In this document: piece after piece, positions 27,361-37,270 of the stretch | How the letters are laid out: each line of letters opens with the position of its first letter | How positions within the stretch are numbered: position 1 is the first letter of the stretch | NCBI RefSeq assembly: GCF_028069725.1 | Contig: NZ_JANEWG010000018.1 | Coordinates: 20,089-84,088, forward strand | Direction of reading: 5' to 3' | DNA from: Citrobacter sp. Awk 4 | GTDB taxonomy: Bacteria; Pseudomonadota; Gammaproteobacteria; Enterobacterales; Enterobacteriaceae | DNA length: 64,000 bases | Notes under the pieces: model-generated | The model's input: only the letters and a program-made list of their open reading frames with translations | Told to the model about the DNA's origin: nothing | Database searches by the model: none | Program-made: the position numbers and the translations under genes

Positions 27361-27897
27361 TTAACCCTGTGGGTAATGAATGAGTGAATGAAAGTGCGCG
27401 GTTTGCCCGCTGCTGTTGCGATACGCGTGGGCAACATCCCCGGCAAAACGCACGCCTTCTCCGGCCTGTAGCGTTTTCCATTCACCGTTGATGCACATGT
27501 CCAGCTGACCTGAAATGACCACCACATGTTCGATCACGCCGTGTTCATGCGGGGTTGATTCACTGAGCGCGCCGGGCGCCAACAGAATGGAAAAATGGTC
27601 AAAACAGAGCTCGGGATCCCAGGGAAACAGCGGTGTGACCACCATCGCTTGCTGTTGTGGATCAAATGCAGGCGGTGTCACGGATTCCGGTGGCGTAATA
27701 AAGGTTGAAAACGGCACGTTCAATCCCGTCGCTATCTTCCATAACGTCGCCACCGTGGGACTGGACTCATTGCGTTCTATTTGCCCAAGCATGGCTTTTG
27801 AGACGCCCGTCGCCTCGGCCAGACGCGACAGACTCCATTCACGCTGCTGACGTAGCGTTTTCAGGGTGGTGGCCAAATAGTGAGTCAGATTATCCAT
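27361..27897 (-). CDS. sutR: SutR (YdcN), XRE-cupin regulator
   Basis: 178 residues from the ATG at 27897, which has a perfect CAGGAGG 5 bases upstream; this is the K-12 length. Residues 8-62 are an XRE HTH (TLKTLRQQREWSLSRLAEATG, VSKAMLGQIERNESSPT) and residues about 105-175 a cupin with HEHGVIEHVVVISGQLD. E. coli SutR regulates sulfur-utilisation genes. It is divergent from ydcO, and a 15-bp direct repeat lies between the two starts. Confidence 0.93.
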   Translation of the reverse strand: MDNLTHYLATTLKTLRQQREWSLSRLAEATGVSKAMLGQIERNESSPTVATLWKIATGLNVPFSTFITPPESVTPPAFDPQQQAMVVTPLFPWDPELCFDHFSILLAPGALSESTPHEHGVIEHVVVISGQLDMCINGEWKTLQAGEGVRFAGDVAHAYRNSSGQTAHFHSLIHYPQG

Positions 27898-27933
27898 TTT
27901 ATCCTCCTGTAAAGAGTCAGCGTACCACTTGTA

Positions 27934-27980
27934 CGCTATAACGCACAAATGTTACAGTGAACGACCGCTATAACGCACAA
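27934..27980. promoter_or_regulatory. Direct repeats between sutR and ydcO (probable SutR operator)
   Basis: CGCTATAACGCACAA occurs twice (27934-27948 and 27966-27980), exactly 32 bp apart, three helical turns. The second copy ends 10 bases before the ydcO start and overlaps its ribosome binding region. A small palindrome GTACCACTTGTAC precedes the first copy. Confidence 0.65.
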
Positions 27981-27990
27981 GAAGGTGCCC

Positions 27991-29157
27991 ATGCGTTCGT
28001 TTTCTGTTCCTCTGCCTACGGTGTTGTCTGGATTTGTCGCCGTTCTGGTGGGCTATGCGAGTTCCGCTGCCATCATCTGGCAAGCGGCAATTGCCGCCGG
28101 TGCAACCACCGGTCAAATCGCCGGGTGGATGACGGCGCTCGGCGTCGCCATGGGCGTCAGTACCCTCGCGTTAACGTTGTGGTATCGCGCGCCAGTGCTG
28201 ACCGCATGGTCGACCCCAGGCGCGGCGTTGTTGGTCACCGGACTACAGGGATTGACGCTTCAGGAGGCGGTTGGCGTTTTCATTGTCGCCAATCTGTTGA
28301 TTGTCCTGTGTGGGGTTACCGGACTGTTTGCCAGGTTAATGCAGATAATTCCACACTCTCTCGCAGCGGCAATGCTGGCTGGGATCCTGCTGCGCTTTGG
28401 GTTGCAGGCTTTTAACCGCTTTGACGGTGAGTTTTTACTGTGCGCCAGTATGTTTATCGCCTGGCTGGTGATGAAAATCATCGCGCCGCGCTACGCCATC
28501 ATCGCCGCGATGCTGGCGGGAATGGTGATTGCGTTGCTGAAAGGTGACGTTGTCACGCAAAGTATTCAATTATCGCCGGTGTTCCCTGCATTTACCGCCC
28601 CACAGTTTTCCTTTGCGCACAGCCTTAGCGTGGCGCTACCGCTGTTTCTGGTCACGATGGCGTCGCAAAATGCTCCCGGCATCGCCACCATGAAAGCCTC
28701 GGGTTATGCGTTGCCGGTCTCGCCGCTGATCATTTTCACCGGACTTCTGGCGCTGCTTTTCTCCCCCTTTGGCGTCTTTTCCATTTGTATTGCCGCCATT
28801 ACGGCGGCGATTTGCCAAAGCCCGGAAGCACATCCGGACGCCAAACGTCGCTGGATGGCGGCGGCATCGGCGGGAGTATTTTATCTGCTGGCCGGCGTGT
28901 TTGGTGGATCTGTCACCAGCCTGATGGCCGCCCTTCCCGTCACCTGGATTCAGATGCTGGCCGGACTTGCCCTGTTAGGCACCATTGGTGGAAGTCTGTA
29001 TCAGGCGCTGAACAGCGTGACGGAACGCGATGCCGCTGTCGTTACATTTCTGGTAACAGCAAGCGGAGTGACGTTGCTGGGGATCGGCGCCGCATTCTGG
29101 GGGCTCATTGCCGGAGGAGTTTGCTACAGCGCGTTAGGCCTGGCGCGTCGCGCATAG
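27991..29157 (+). CDS. ydcO: YdcO, BenE-family inner-membrane transporter
   Basis: About 388 residues from the ATG at 27991 (AAGG 7 bases before); a GTG two codons earlier is possible. Twelve or so membrane spans; the family signature is in TAWSTPGAALLVTGLQG (about 68-84) and FLVTMASQNAPGIATMKASG. BenE members are benzoate/H+ symporters, but the substrate of YdcO is not proved. Divergent from sutR, so a sulfur-related role is an inference from regulation. Confidence 0.92.
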   Translation: MRSFSVPLPTVLSGFVAVLVGYASSAAIIWQAAIAAGATTGQIAGWMTALGVAMGVSTLALTLWYRAPVLTAWSTPGAALLVTGLQGLTLQEAVGVFIVANLLIVLCGVTGLFARLMQIIPHSLAAAMLAGILLRFGLQAFNRFDGEFLLCASMFIAWLVMKIIAPRYAIIAAMLAGMVIALLKGDVVTQSIQLSPVFPAFTAPQFSFAHSLSVALPLFLVTMASQNAPGIATMKASGYALPVSPLIIFTGLLALLFSPFGVFSICIAAITAAICQSPEAHPDAKRRWMAAASAGVFYLLAGVFGGSVTSLMAALPVTWIQMLAGLALLGTIGGSLYQALNSVTERDAAVVTFLVTASGVTLLGIGAAFWGLIAGGVCYSALGLARRA

Positions 29158-29240
29158 CTGAGACGGTTTTAAACGATGGCTGAAAGGATTTACGAAGCAA
29201 AAAACCGATACGAGGGCGAGCAAGCGAAGAGTGGGAGACA

Positions 29241-29269
29241 AAAAATTGCGCCATCCGAAGATGGCGCAA
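29241..29269 (-). terminator. Terminator of ydcL
   Basis: On the reverse strand TTGCGCCATC and GATGGCGCAA make a 10-bp stem closed by a TTCG tetraloop, followed by TTTTTTGTC. It begins 5 bases after the ydcL stop. A textbook intrinsic terminator. Confidence 0.92.
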
Positions 29270-29274
29270 TGTGC

Positions 29275-29952
29275 TTATTTTTGACCTGTTTTATTGACAT
29301 CAAACATGGTCGCATCGGTCGCCATGTCGTCAACAACTTGCTTCAACGCTTCGAACGTCATTTGCGTTTTTTCGTTGTTCAGGTCTTTACCTTCACCCTG
29401 ACGCACAACTTTAATCACCGGCTTGTTGGTTGCCGCGTCGATCAGCTCGCCTTCAAAGTAGAGGTGGGTGTCCATGTCACGATGGCCAGTCGCCATCTGC
29501 GTACCTGCAACCACTAACGCTACAGGAACCACTTCATAGAATTGCAGTCCTTCTTTGCTGGTATCCACACCAGTGATCGCACCGCGGAAAATCAGAGTGC
29601 GAGGACCTGCGGTTGCGACCAGCGGTTTACGCTGTCCGAGAGCCGTTTTCATTTTGGTGTTGGTATAGCTCAGCAGTTTATCCAGTACTTGCTGTCCAAT
29701 CTGAGTGCTTGGCTTAGGTACCGGGTAATAGGTAATCGGATTATAAACAATGTTGTCATAATTTGATTGTTTAAAGCCAGGATCGACCCAACGTAAAACA
29801 GGATGCCCCGTAGCAGATTTTGTTTCCTTAAGACCAGAATAGTCTTTTAAAAAACCCGAGTATTTCTCTGGCTGAGTGATTTTTGACGCACAGCCCGACA
29901 ACGCCAGTAAACCAGTAAGCACTGCAACTTTTATTAAAGTTTGAGCACGCAT
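29275..29952 (-). CDS. ydcL: YdcL, DUF3313 lipoprotein
   Basis: 225 residues from the ATG at 29952. The lipobox LSGC (LALLSGCASK-type, Cys20) predicts lipid attachment; Ala-Ser after the Cys indicates outer-membrane sorting. The mature part matches E. coli YdcL (TGVDTSKEGLQFYEVVPVAL). The function is unknown. The frame stays open for 49 codons upstream without a credible start, so the lipoprotein start is preferred. Confidence 0.92.
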   Translation of the reverse strand: MRAQTLIKVAVLTGLLALSGCASKITQPEKYSGFLKDYSGLKETKSATGHPVLRWVDPGFKQSNYDNIVYNPITYYPVPKPSTQIGQQVLDKLLSYTNTKMKTALGQRKPLVATAGPRTLIFRGAITGVDTSKEGLQFYEVVPVALVVAGTQMATGHRDMDTHLYFEGELIDAATNKPVIKVVRQGEGKDLNNEKTQMTFEALKQVVDDMATDATMFDVNKTGQK

Positions 29953-30119
29953 GAAACGATCCCTTAGTTTTTGAAGATATGCATCCGAAATAATAGCAAA
30001 GAGAAAATAAATACGATGTACCAAAAATGGTATCACCTGCACAAATTTTATATCTGCGTTCGCTAAAACAACGAATTCCGAACGCAGCGCAGATGACAAT
30101 CATCGTCTGGCAATCGGAA

Positions 30120-30716
30120 TTACCCGTTTTTACGCGCCAGTATTGTCGCAAAACGTAATTTAATTCGGTTGCCATTAGCATCCGTACGATGTAATTCTCC
30201 GACATCTTCGTTGTATTTCAGCAGTTCCCAGCCTTCATAATAATCGCGCAATTCACCCTCTTTAAAGGTAAAGGGGAAATCTACGGTACACGGGAAATCT
30301 TCCGTATCCATCGCCGCCACGATCAGGTTATAGCCTCCCGGTTTTGTGCAGCGCTGCATATTCGCAATCAATCCCGGAATGGTGTTTGCTTCAAGGAACA
30401 TCAACACCACGGTAGAAAGAATAAAATCATACTCGCCGTCAAAACTCAGCGTATTGAGATCGACAACCTTCTCATGCACGTTTTCCAGCCCTTCCGCCGC
30501 TTTAATGCGTGTCACGTTGGCGATACTCATCGGGTTTTTATCCCATGCCGTCACGTCGAAACCGTTGGCCGCCAGATAAAGGCTATTGCGGCCATTGCCA
30601 CAGCCCAGATCCAGTGTTTTTCCAGGTTTGACAACCTTAACGGCCTCTAACACTTCAGAATGGGTGCGGGTGAGATCGTATTTTTCAGTAAAGTAATTTT
30701 CGTCGCGAAGGGTCAT
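30120..30716 (-). CDS. tehB: TehB, tellurite methyltransferase
   Basis: A 198-residue SAM-dependent methyltransferase. Motif I reads [16 protein letters not shown] (about 34-49). It matches E. coli TehB, which methylates tellurite, selenite and selenium compounds. The ATG overlaps the tehA stop by four bases, and the pair is arranged as in K-12. Confidence 0.95.
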   Translation of the reverse strand: MTLRDENYFTEKYDLTRTHSEVLEAVKVVKPGKTLDLGCGNGRNSLYLAANGFDVTAWDKNPMSIANVTRIKAAEGLENVHEKVVDLNTLSFDGEYDFILSTVVLMFLEANTIPGLIANMQRCTKPGGYNLIVAAMDTEDFPCTVDFPFTFKEGELRDYYEGWELLKYNEDVGELHRTDANGNRIKLRFATILARKNG

Positions 30717-31717
30717 TTTTTATCCTCAGATTTTTGTAATGTTGCACGTTCGGCGCGAATCAGCAGTCTTCCCTGCATCAGTAAAGCAACCGTACGTACC
30801 AGCAATAACGCAATGATAAAATTGGTGAAAATAAACAGTGGGATCGACAAAGTATGGAAAAACCCTGTCGGCGAGCCATTCCCCAGATGCAATCCTGTGG
30901 TAGCCAGCGCAGAAACGCCGAACGAGAAACTCCAGAACGAGGCATTAAACGGTTGCGACAGATACCACGGCATTAACCGCAACATAAAAAGCAGTTGCAA
31001 CAAACCGTAGCCAAACAGCATTTTCGCCAGAATATCGCCTTCGCCACCGTTGACACTCAGCCAGGCGCTACAGGCCACCAGCGCGGGCGCTAACTGAATG
31101 CCAAGAGAGGTGCGCAACATTGTTGGCAACTCTCCGGCGCTGCGCAGACGCTGCAAAATAACCGGCTCCAGGCTCAGCCACGAGAACACACCGGCACCTA
31201 AAAAGACCAGACCGGCATCATTGAAACCGAGCGCACCGCAGGCCATCGCGCTGATAAAGTTGTTCGCCACCGTCGGCAAATACAAACCCGGTGTCGTGGC
31301 TTCTTCCGGATGTGAGCCCCGCCACAATCCGGCTGTTTGCCACGCGGCGTAAGTTAACTGAATGACGACGCCAATACTGAATAACACAACCGATAACGGA
31401 CGACACCAGGGCACAAAGCCAATGGCGACCAGCATGGTCGTCGCGGGGAACAGGCTCACAAAGCTGCTCATCACCGGATGGCGCACTTCGGCCAGCACAC
31501 TGTGGGGAAAGCGCACCAGGCGACTGAGAAACGCAAGCGTCAGCAATCCCCAGATGATCATCGCCAGTATCACCAGACCATCGCCTATCCAGTGGCTTAC
31601 AGGCCAAATCTGACTTGCATATCGCCATGCGAAGCCCATACCGATGGTGCCCAGGACCATGCCAAAGTATCCCGCAGGAAGATTGAGCACCCGGTCGTTC
31701 TGTTTTTTATTACTCAT
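30713..31717 (-). CDS. tehA: TehA, SLAC1-type anion channel homologue
   Basis: A 334-residue membrane protein of the TehA/SLAC1 family with ten predicted helices (start [21 protein letters not shown]). The conserved gating Phe region lies in [13 protein letters not shown]. Confers tellurite resistance with TehB when overexpressed in E. coli; normal role unclear. Divergent from ydcK across 112 bases. Confidence 0.94.
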   Translation of the reverse strand: MSNKKQNDRVLNLPAGYFGMVLGTIGMGFAWRYASQIWPVSHWIGDGLVILAMIIWGLLTLAFLSRLVRFPHSVLAEVRHPVMSSFVSLFPATTMLVAIGFVPWCRPLSVVLFSIGVVIQLTYAAWQTAGLWRGSHPEEATTPGLYLPTVANNFISAMACGALGFNDAGLVFLGAGVFSWLSLEPVILQRLRSAGELPTMLRTSLGIQLAPALVACSAWLSVNGGEGDILAKMLFGYGLLQLLFMLRLMPWYLSQPFNASFWSFSFGVSALATTGLHLGNGSPTGFFHTLSIPLFIFTNFIIALLLVRTVALLMQGRLLIRAERATLQKSEDKK

Positions 31718-31829
31718 TTCGTTTAATTTATAAATTATATTTGAAATGCATTTTATGAAATTTCGCTATGTTTATCCAGAGCCGAAATATTTGCTACGGT
31801 TATCTTAAGCGACTGAGTGGAAATAACCC

Positions 31830-32810
31830 ATGACCAAATATCGTTTGAGTGAAGAACAGCGATCTTTTAGTTTTCAGGAGAATGGCAGTAAAAAAAGCGT
31901 CCTCCTGCGCCAAATCATCGCGCTGCAAGACTTTAACGACGTCAAGGCGGGCACGCCAGGTGGCTGGGTGGACGCGGATTCCGTTCTCGCGCAGGAAGGT
32001 CACTGCTGGATCTACGATGAAAATAGTCTTGCTTTTGCCGGAGCGCGGATTTCCGGGAATGCCCGAATTACCCAGCATTGTGTGATCAAAGAGGACGCGC
32101 AAATCGGTGACAACACCTGGATAGACCAGGCAGAAATCAGTCATGGCGCCCGAATAAGTGACAATGTCACCATTCAGCATTCCGTGGTTCGCGGTATTTG
32201 TCACCTCTTTGGCGATGCGCGTGTTTTGCATCAGTCCGAAATTATCGCCGCGATTGGGTTAACGCGCGCTAATGACCTGATATTGCAAATCTATGACCGC
32301 GCCACGGTAAGTCGCTCGCGGGTAGTGCATCAGGCGCAAATCTATGGGGATGCGATCGTCAATGAGGCATTTATCGAACACCGTGCTGAAGTGTTTGATT
32401 TTGCGCTGATCGAAGGCAATGCCGAAAACAATGTCTGGATTTGCGATTGCGCGAAAGTGTACGGTCACGCCCGTATCATTGCCGGTACTCACGAGGATGC
32501 CATACCCACCCTGCGCTACAGCTCGCAGGTGGCCGAACACGCGACCGTGGAAGGGAATTGTGTGTTGAAACATCACGTGCTGGTCGGCGGGCGCGCCCAT
32601 CTGAGCGGCGGGCCCATTTTGCTCGATGATCATGTTTTAATCGAGGGCGACACCCGTGTGATGGGCGAAGTATTGATAGAACACCGTGTTGAAATCAGCG
32701 ACCGGGCGACGGTGGAAGCCTTTGATGGCGACAGTATTCACCTGCGCGGGCCGAAGACCATTAACGGTGAGCAGCATATTACGCGTACTCCCTTAGCGGG
32801 TTTACTGTGA
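31830..32810 (+). CDS. ydcK: YdcK, left-handed beta-helix protein
   Basis: A 326-residue protein of repeated hexapeptides ([LIV]-G-x4 type, for example [20 protein letters not shown] and [20 protein letters not shown]), which fold into a left-handed parallel beta-helix as in acyl- and acetyltransferases. Matches E. coli YdcK at full length. No acceptor substrate is known. Its last nine bases overlap the 3' end of the convergent rimL. Confidence 0.9.
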   Translation: MTKYRLSEEQRSFSFQENGSKKSVLLRQIIALQDFNDVKAGTPGGWVDADSVLAQEGHCWIYDENSLAFAGARISGNARITQHCVIKEDAQIGDNTWIDQAEISHGARISDNVTIQHSVVRGICHLFGDARVLHQSEIIAAIGLTRANDLILQIYDRATVSRSRVVHQAQIYGDAIVNEAFIEHRAEVFDFALIEGNAENNVWICDCAKVYGHARIIAGTHEDAIPTLRYSSQVAEHATVEGNCVLKHHVLVGGRAHLSGGPILLDDHVLIEGDTRVMGEVLIEHRVEISDRATVEAFDGDSIHLRGPKTINGEQHITRTPLAGLL

Positions 32811-33347
32811 AACAGTATCAATAATACGGGCGTACATATTGACGTCGTGATAATCGCCGTTGAGAAACTCAGCCTGTTTCATACAGCCTTCCAGCGTGAA
32901 GCCATTGTGGAGAGCCACGCGGTTGCTTCTGGCGTTATCGACACGGCATTTGATGACAAAGCGTCGGATCTCGCCACGCTGCGCATAAAAATGGATTACG
33001 CCCTGCAGCGCCCGCGAAAGGATCCCCTGCCCCTGATTTTCTTCATCCAGCCAGTAACCGATATAGGCCGTTTTATTAAGCGGTTCGATTGCATTAAACG
33101 AAATAACGCCCACAACATCGTCATGATTAAAAATAAGGTACATTTTGGCGTAGCCGCGCTGATGCAACATCATGTTGCCCAGTACGGTTTTGCGGGTGTC
33201 CTCTTCTGAATTGACGAATTGCGGCCAGTCCAGCGATTGTTGCAGCCACGCTTTATTTTTGAGGATTAACTGGTGCAGCGGTGTCACATGACTTTCGTCT
33301 ACCGCCCGCAGTTGTAAGGAGTCGTCGAGAGTGATGATGTCGGACAT
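32802..33347 (-). CDS. rimL: RimL, ribosomal protein L7/L12 N-acetyltransferase
   Basis: 181 residues from the ATG at 33347, matching the E. coli enzyme that acetylates the N-terminal Ser of L12 to give L7. GNAT motif A is [19 protein letters not shown] (about 95-113) and motif B is [19 protein letters not shown]. An ATG six codons upstream is an alternative. 3' overlap of nine bases with ydcK. Confidence 0.94.
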   Translation of the reverse strand: MSDIITLDDSLQLRAVDESHVTPLHQLILKNKAWLQQSLDWPQFVNSEEDTRKTVLGNMMLHQRGYAKMYLIFNHDDVVGVISFNAIEPLNKTAYIGYWLDEENQGQGILSRALQGVIHFYAQRGEIRRFVIKCRVDNARSNRVALHNGFTLEGCMKQAEFLNGDYHDVNMYARIIDTVSQ

Positions 33348-33398
33348 TTCAGGCCATTTCCACATTGAAAATTAAGATGGCCAGAATAATATCAGATG

Positions 33399-33425
33399 AA
33401 GGGCCTCACCGCAGGTGAAGCCCTT
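33399..33425. terminator. Hairpin between rimL and ydcH
   Basis: AAGGGCCTCACC and GGTGAAGCCCTTT-type arms (one mismatch, 3-base loop). The T5 run follows on the plus strand, while on the ydcH strand it lies 13 bases after the stop with few T residues; it may act in either direction. Confidence 0.6.
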
Positions 33426-33437
33426 TTTGTACATGCG

Positions 33438-33656
33438 TTATTCAACGCTTTCTTTTTGCAACATTTTAAGCAGATCGTCCTTCAACAGGAGTTTCTGTTT
33501 CTTCAGGCGAACAATATCCAAATTGTATCCACGGCCATCAGAACCTTCCAGCCGGGCAATCTCGTGATCAAGTTTATTGTGTTTTTCAAACAAGGACAGA
33601 AAGCGAGGATTCTCGGTTTTCAGTCGGGAAATGAGATCTCTGTACTCTGGAAACAT
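33438..33656 (-). CDS. ydcH: YdcH, small DUF465 protein
   Basis: 72 residues from the ATG at 33656 (GGGAG 6 bases upstream), starting MFPEYRDLISRLKTENPRF. Rich in Lys, Glu and Leu; predicted coiled coil through the second half. Matches E. coli YdcH (74 residues). No known function. The frame is open upstream but the K-12 start is better supported. Confidence 0.9.
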   Translation of the reverse strand: MFPEYRDLISRLKTENPRFLSLFEKHNKLDHEIARLEGSDGRGYNLDIVRLKKQKLLLKDDLLKMLQKESVE

Positions 33657-33783
33657 ACGCTCTCCCTGTGAGTGGCAAAAATGTGTATGGGAAATACACA
33701 CAGCCAGCTTACGCAATTAACACAGGGAATACTGCGAACGGGATCGAGTTTAAATCGTGTACAGACGTCAACGGCAGGAAATG

Positions 33784-33815
33784 TAAAAACGGCTCTTCCC
33801 GTCAGGAAGAGCCGT
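33784..33815 (-). terminator. Terminator of opgD
   Basis: ACGGCTCTTCC and GGAAGAGCCGT form a perfect 11-bp stem with a 5-base loop, followed on the reverse strand by TTTTTAC. It starts 9 bases after the opgD stop. Confidence 0.92.
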
Positions 33816-33823
33816 GATAAACG

Positions 33824-35482
33824 TTACTCGCGCATGATGCGATCGTCGACATACTTGCGTTTGTCTGGGGCTGGCGGGAAATAGTGATATAGCCAGGTTT
33901 CACTGATTGCATCACCCTGACAGCGCAGGAACAGGCGCATATCCACCGGGTCGGTAGAGTCCGAGGTGGGATACCAGTCAAACTGAATGCGATACCCGTC
34001 GAAAGGTTCAACATAGAGAATTTCGACTTGTTTTGCTTCACCGCTGGAAAGCGTGATCACCGGTTCGATGCCTTTCGGTGCCGCGGCTTTCAGGTCACCG
34101 CCGACAAAATCAATGGCAAAGCGACGACACCATTTCTCCGGGTAATGCTCACCCGGCGCCCAACCTTCCGGGAAGCCGCCCATACCGGTGCGGGTTGCCA
34201 TCACGCGCGCCAGCGGCGAACGTACAGGCGGTTGCGCGCTCCAGTACAAACGATATTTGAACGCCAGTTCGTCACCGGCTTTAATCGCTTTCTCCGGTTG
34301 CCAGAAGCAGACGATGTTATCCAGCGTTTCCCCGGTAGTCGGGATCTCCATCAGGCCAATCGTGCCCTTGCCCCATTGATTGCGCGGCTCGACCCACAGG
34401 CTTGGGCGTTTGTTATACCAACCCATGATGTCCTGATAGTGGGTAAAATCACGATCAAGCTGCAACAGACCAAACCCTCTCGGGTTGTTGTCGGTATAAG
34501 CGTTGAACTGCAGTTTTTGCGGATTATTCAGCGGACGACAAACCCATTCACCGTTGCCGCGCCACATCGCCAGGCGATCGGAATCGTGAATCTGCGGGTG
34601 AATGGTGTCGCACATACGGCGTTCGTTATTACCGCAGCTGAACATACTGGTCATTGGCGCAATGCCCAGTTGCTGAATGTCTTTACGGGCATAGATGTGA
34701 TTTTCCACATCCATGATCACCTGCGTCTTCTCGCAATGGATCACAAACTTATAGGCGCCTGTGACGCTTGGGCTGTCTAACAGCGCGTACACCGTAAACG
34801 TGGTGTCGCCCGGCTTCGCGGTTTCAAACCAGAACGCCGTGAAATCAGGAAACTCTTCTTTCTTATCCGCGTAGGTATCAACCGCCAGACCGCGCGCAGA
34901 CAAACCGTACTGGTAGGTGTCATCAACGGCACGGAAATAGCTGGCACCGAGGAACGACACAATGTCGCGACGCGCCAGTTCCGGTGCCTTAAACGCGCGG
35001 AAACCGGCAAACCCAAGGTCGGTCTGCCCTTCCAGTTGTTTTGTGTCGACGCCTGCATCGTTGTATTTGAACAGTTCCGGGCGGAAGTGGATCTCACGCG
35101 CCTGATGCGTTCCTGCATCCACGGAGAACATCCGCACGCGACGACGGAATCCCATCCCGACATGGAAGAACTGCACATCGAGCTCGCGGCCTTCAACGTT
35201 ATTCCACAGCGACTGTTCGGCATCATACTGGATGCTGTTGTACGCCTGCGGCGTCAGATTCGCCAGCGTATTCGGCAGTGCGCGAGTCGCGCCGCCCCAC
35301 GGTTTCTCGGCCAGGTCGTGCGCCATGGATTGCAGAACAGAGAAGTCAAAACGGACGGTTTGACCATCGGCAATGTCGGATTCGGCCGCAAAGGCAGCGC
35401 GAGAAAAGAGAGATGCAATACCACTGGTACCGCACACGGCGGCCATTGCCATTGAACCTTGAATAAATCGTCTACGATCCAT
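33824..35482 (-). CDS. opgD: OpgD (MdoD), Tat-exported glucan backbone protein
   Basis: 552 residues from the ATG at 35482, beginning [18 protein letters not shown]: a twin-arginine (RRRFIQ) signal peptide with cleavage near AAFA/AES. Matches E. coli OpgD, a periplasmic member of the MdoG family that controls the length and branching of osmoregulated periplasmic glucans (recently shown to be a beta-1,2-glucanase family). The frame is open for 32 codons upstream, but that start would bury the Tat signal. Confidence 0.95.
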   Translation of the reverse strand: MDRRRFIQGSMAMAAVCGTSGIASLFSRAAFAAESDIADGQTVRFDFSVLQSMAHDLAEKPWGGATRALPNTLANLTPQAYNSIQYDAEQSLWNNVEGRELDVQFFHVGMGFRRRVRMFSVDAGTHQAREIHFRPELFKYNDAGVDTKQLEGQTDLGFAGFRAFKAPELARRDIVSFLGASYFRAVDDTYQYGLSARGLAVDTYADKKEEFPDFTAFWFETAKPGDTTFTVYALLDSPSVTGAYKFVIHCEKTQVIMDVENHIYARKDIQQLGIAPMTSMFSCGNNERRMCDTIHPQIHDSDRLAMWRGNGEWVCRPLNNPQKLQFNAYTDNNPRGFGLLQLDRDFTHYQDIMGWYNKRPSLWVEPRNQWGKGTIGLMEIPTTGETLDNIVCFWQPEKAIKAGDELAFKYRLYWSAQPPVRSPLARVMATRTGMGGFPEGWAPGEHYPEKWCRRFAIDFVGGDLKAAAPKGIEPVITLSSGEAKQVEILYVEPFDGYRIQFDWYPTSDSTDPVDMRLFLRCQGDAISETWLYHYFPPAPDKRKYVDDRIMRE

Positions 35483-35713
35483 ACCTGAAAGTGAGTCCTT
35501 CTGGTCGTGTGAATGGTCCCGCGCTGGTATGTAACAGCGGCAAGAGAGTGCACGTTTCTGAGCGCTCACTCTAGACAAAATCGATTAATAATCCAATTGT
35601 TGCCCGCCGATAATCTGTACAAAAATGAAAATATTTTATGTCGATCGGAACAGACTGATTCCAATGTAAAGTTAGCACAGGGTTATTACAGGGTTGAAAC
35701 ATGTTAATCGGCG

Positions 35714-37222
35714 TTAATCCAGGCTGACATGGTGTTTCATCACCCGCTTAAACAGTGACATCCGCGCCCGCATAAAACGGTTTTCCACCTTAAAACCGGC
35801 AAATTTGTTCAGGCCAATGCGCAACAGGCGATCGCGTCCCTGAATTGCGGCAGGCCAGCGTACCGGGCCGTGCAAAACATCACAGGTACGACTGGCGTGA
35901 TGGGCGAAGCTGACCCAATAATCCGCCACCTGCGATGCAAACGCCCGATCGTTTTCATTGGCATAATAGCGCGACGGTTCCGCCAGCATCAGCGTATCAA
36001 AAACATATGGCACTTCATTGCCGTGCCATGCCCCTTTGGCATAAGTGGCATGCTCGCTTTCCGCGACATAATCGAACCAGTATCGCCAGCAGGGCTCGCC
36101 GACCCGCTGCTGCGCTTGCATAACCACATATCCGAGAGTAGTAAACGCCATATCCCGGCACACCTGGCGTCCCAGTTCTTCATCTCCTTTGACGCCGGGA
36201 TACAACAGCTTGATCAATCCTAATCCGAGTCGGCGCTCCCGGCGTAACTTTTCGATTTGCCCGGCGAGATCGACGCCAAACACCGCCATCACGCTGGCTT
36301 CATCGCTGTTTGAGCCAATCAGTACCGGCATGGGATGCTGTTTTCCCGCAAAAAAGACATCGAGCATCGGTTCCGGGAGCACCGCATCGCCAGAGATAGG
36401 CGTCGGTGCTATTTTCAACGGCGCGCCGAGCGACCAAAAAGCATGGGCCGGAATCGCCCGTAACTGTTCGGCGGTGGCGTTTTGCAGACCAAAGTGCGCG
36501 GCCACGGCGACGCCCTTTTCAAGCGCACTTTCGCGTGGCGTATCGGGCAGCGTATACCCGCTCTGAATCATTGCCTTGTGAAATAGCCCTTTGGCACGCG
36601 GTGAGGCCATTAATGAGAGGACGCTGCGCGCGCCAGCGGATTCACCAAACAAAGTGACATTCTGCGTATCGCCCCCGAACGCGGCGATGTTGTCCTGCAC
36701 CCAACGAAGCGCCGCAATCTGGTCAAGCAAGGCAAAATTGTTCAGGCATTCGCCCTCTTCGCCCTCCAGCGCCGGATGCGCAAAAAAGCCGAGATGACCG
36801 AGGCGGTAATTGAGCGTGACGACCACCACCTCTCGTTTTGCCAGCGCTTCGCCATCGTAAGGCGGCAGACACCCGGAACCGATGGTGTAACCCCCACCGT
36901 GCAGCCACACCATGACAGGTAATGGCCGGGTACGCGTCGCCGGGGACCAGATATTCAAATAGAGGCAATCTTCCGAAAAACGCCCCGGATCGCCGCCGCC
37001 AAGCGCTTTGCAATATTCAATATCCTGCCAGCTTGCACAGGAAAATGCGTGCGCCTGCCGGACGCCCTGCCACGCAGGCGCAGGTTGCGGCGCACGCCAG
37101 CGCAGTTCGCCTGTCGGCGCCGCCGCATAAGGGATCCCACGCCAGAGATGGATGCCGCCTTGCGCGACACCCATAAGGTTACCCTGCTGCGTTTCCGCCA
37201 GCGGGAGGGAAGGGATTTTCAT
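35714..37222 (-). CDS. Type-B carboxylesterase
   Basis: A 502-residue alpha/beta hydrolase of the carboxylesterase/cholinesterase type. The oxyanion hole is HGGGY (108-112), the nucleophile is Ser195 in GESAGA, a Glu/Asp partner is likely near GSNSDEAS (about 300), and the His is in AWHGNEVPYVF (about 400). No signal peptide, so cytoplasmic. Resembles PnbA-like para-nitrobenzyl esterases. Not in K-12 here; it separates opgD from ydcJ. The natural substrate cannot be told. The end lies 48 bases before the ydcJ stop on the same strand, so co-transcription with ydcJ is possible. Confidence 0.88.
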   Translation of the reverse strand: MKIPSLPLAETQQGNLMGVAQGGIHLWRGIPYAAAPTGELRWRAPQPAPAWQGVRQAHAFSCASWQDIEYCKALGGGDPGRFSEDCLYLNIWSPATRTRPLPVMVWLHGGGYTIGSGCLPPYDGEALAKREVVVVTLNYRLGHLGFFAHPALEGEEGECLNNFALLDQIAALRWVQDNIAAFGGDTQNVTLFGESAGARSVLSLMASPRAKGLFHKAMIQSGYTLPDTPRESALEKGVAVAAHFGLQNATAEQLRAIPAHAFWSLGAPLKIAPTPISGDAVLPEPMLDVFFAGKQHPMPVLIGSNSDEASVMAVFGVDLAGQIEKLRRERRLGLGLIKLLYPGVKGDEELGRQVCRDMAFTTLGYVVMQAQQRVGEPCWRYWFDYVAESEHATYAKGAWHGNEVPYVFDTLMLAEPSRYYANENDRAFASQVADYWVSFAHHASRTCDVLHGPVRWPAAIQGRDRLLRIGLNKFAGFKVENRFMRARMSLFKRVMKHHVSLD

Positions 37223-37270
37223 AACAATATCCTGATACTACGTCTTTCACATCCCAACAGGATACCGCGT

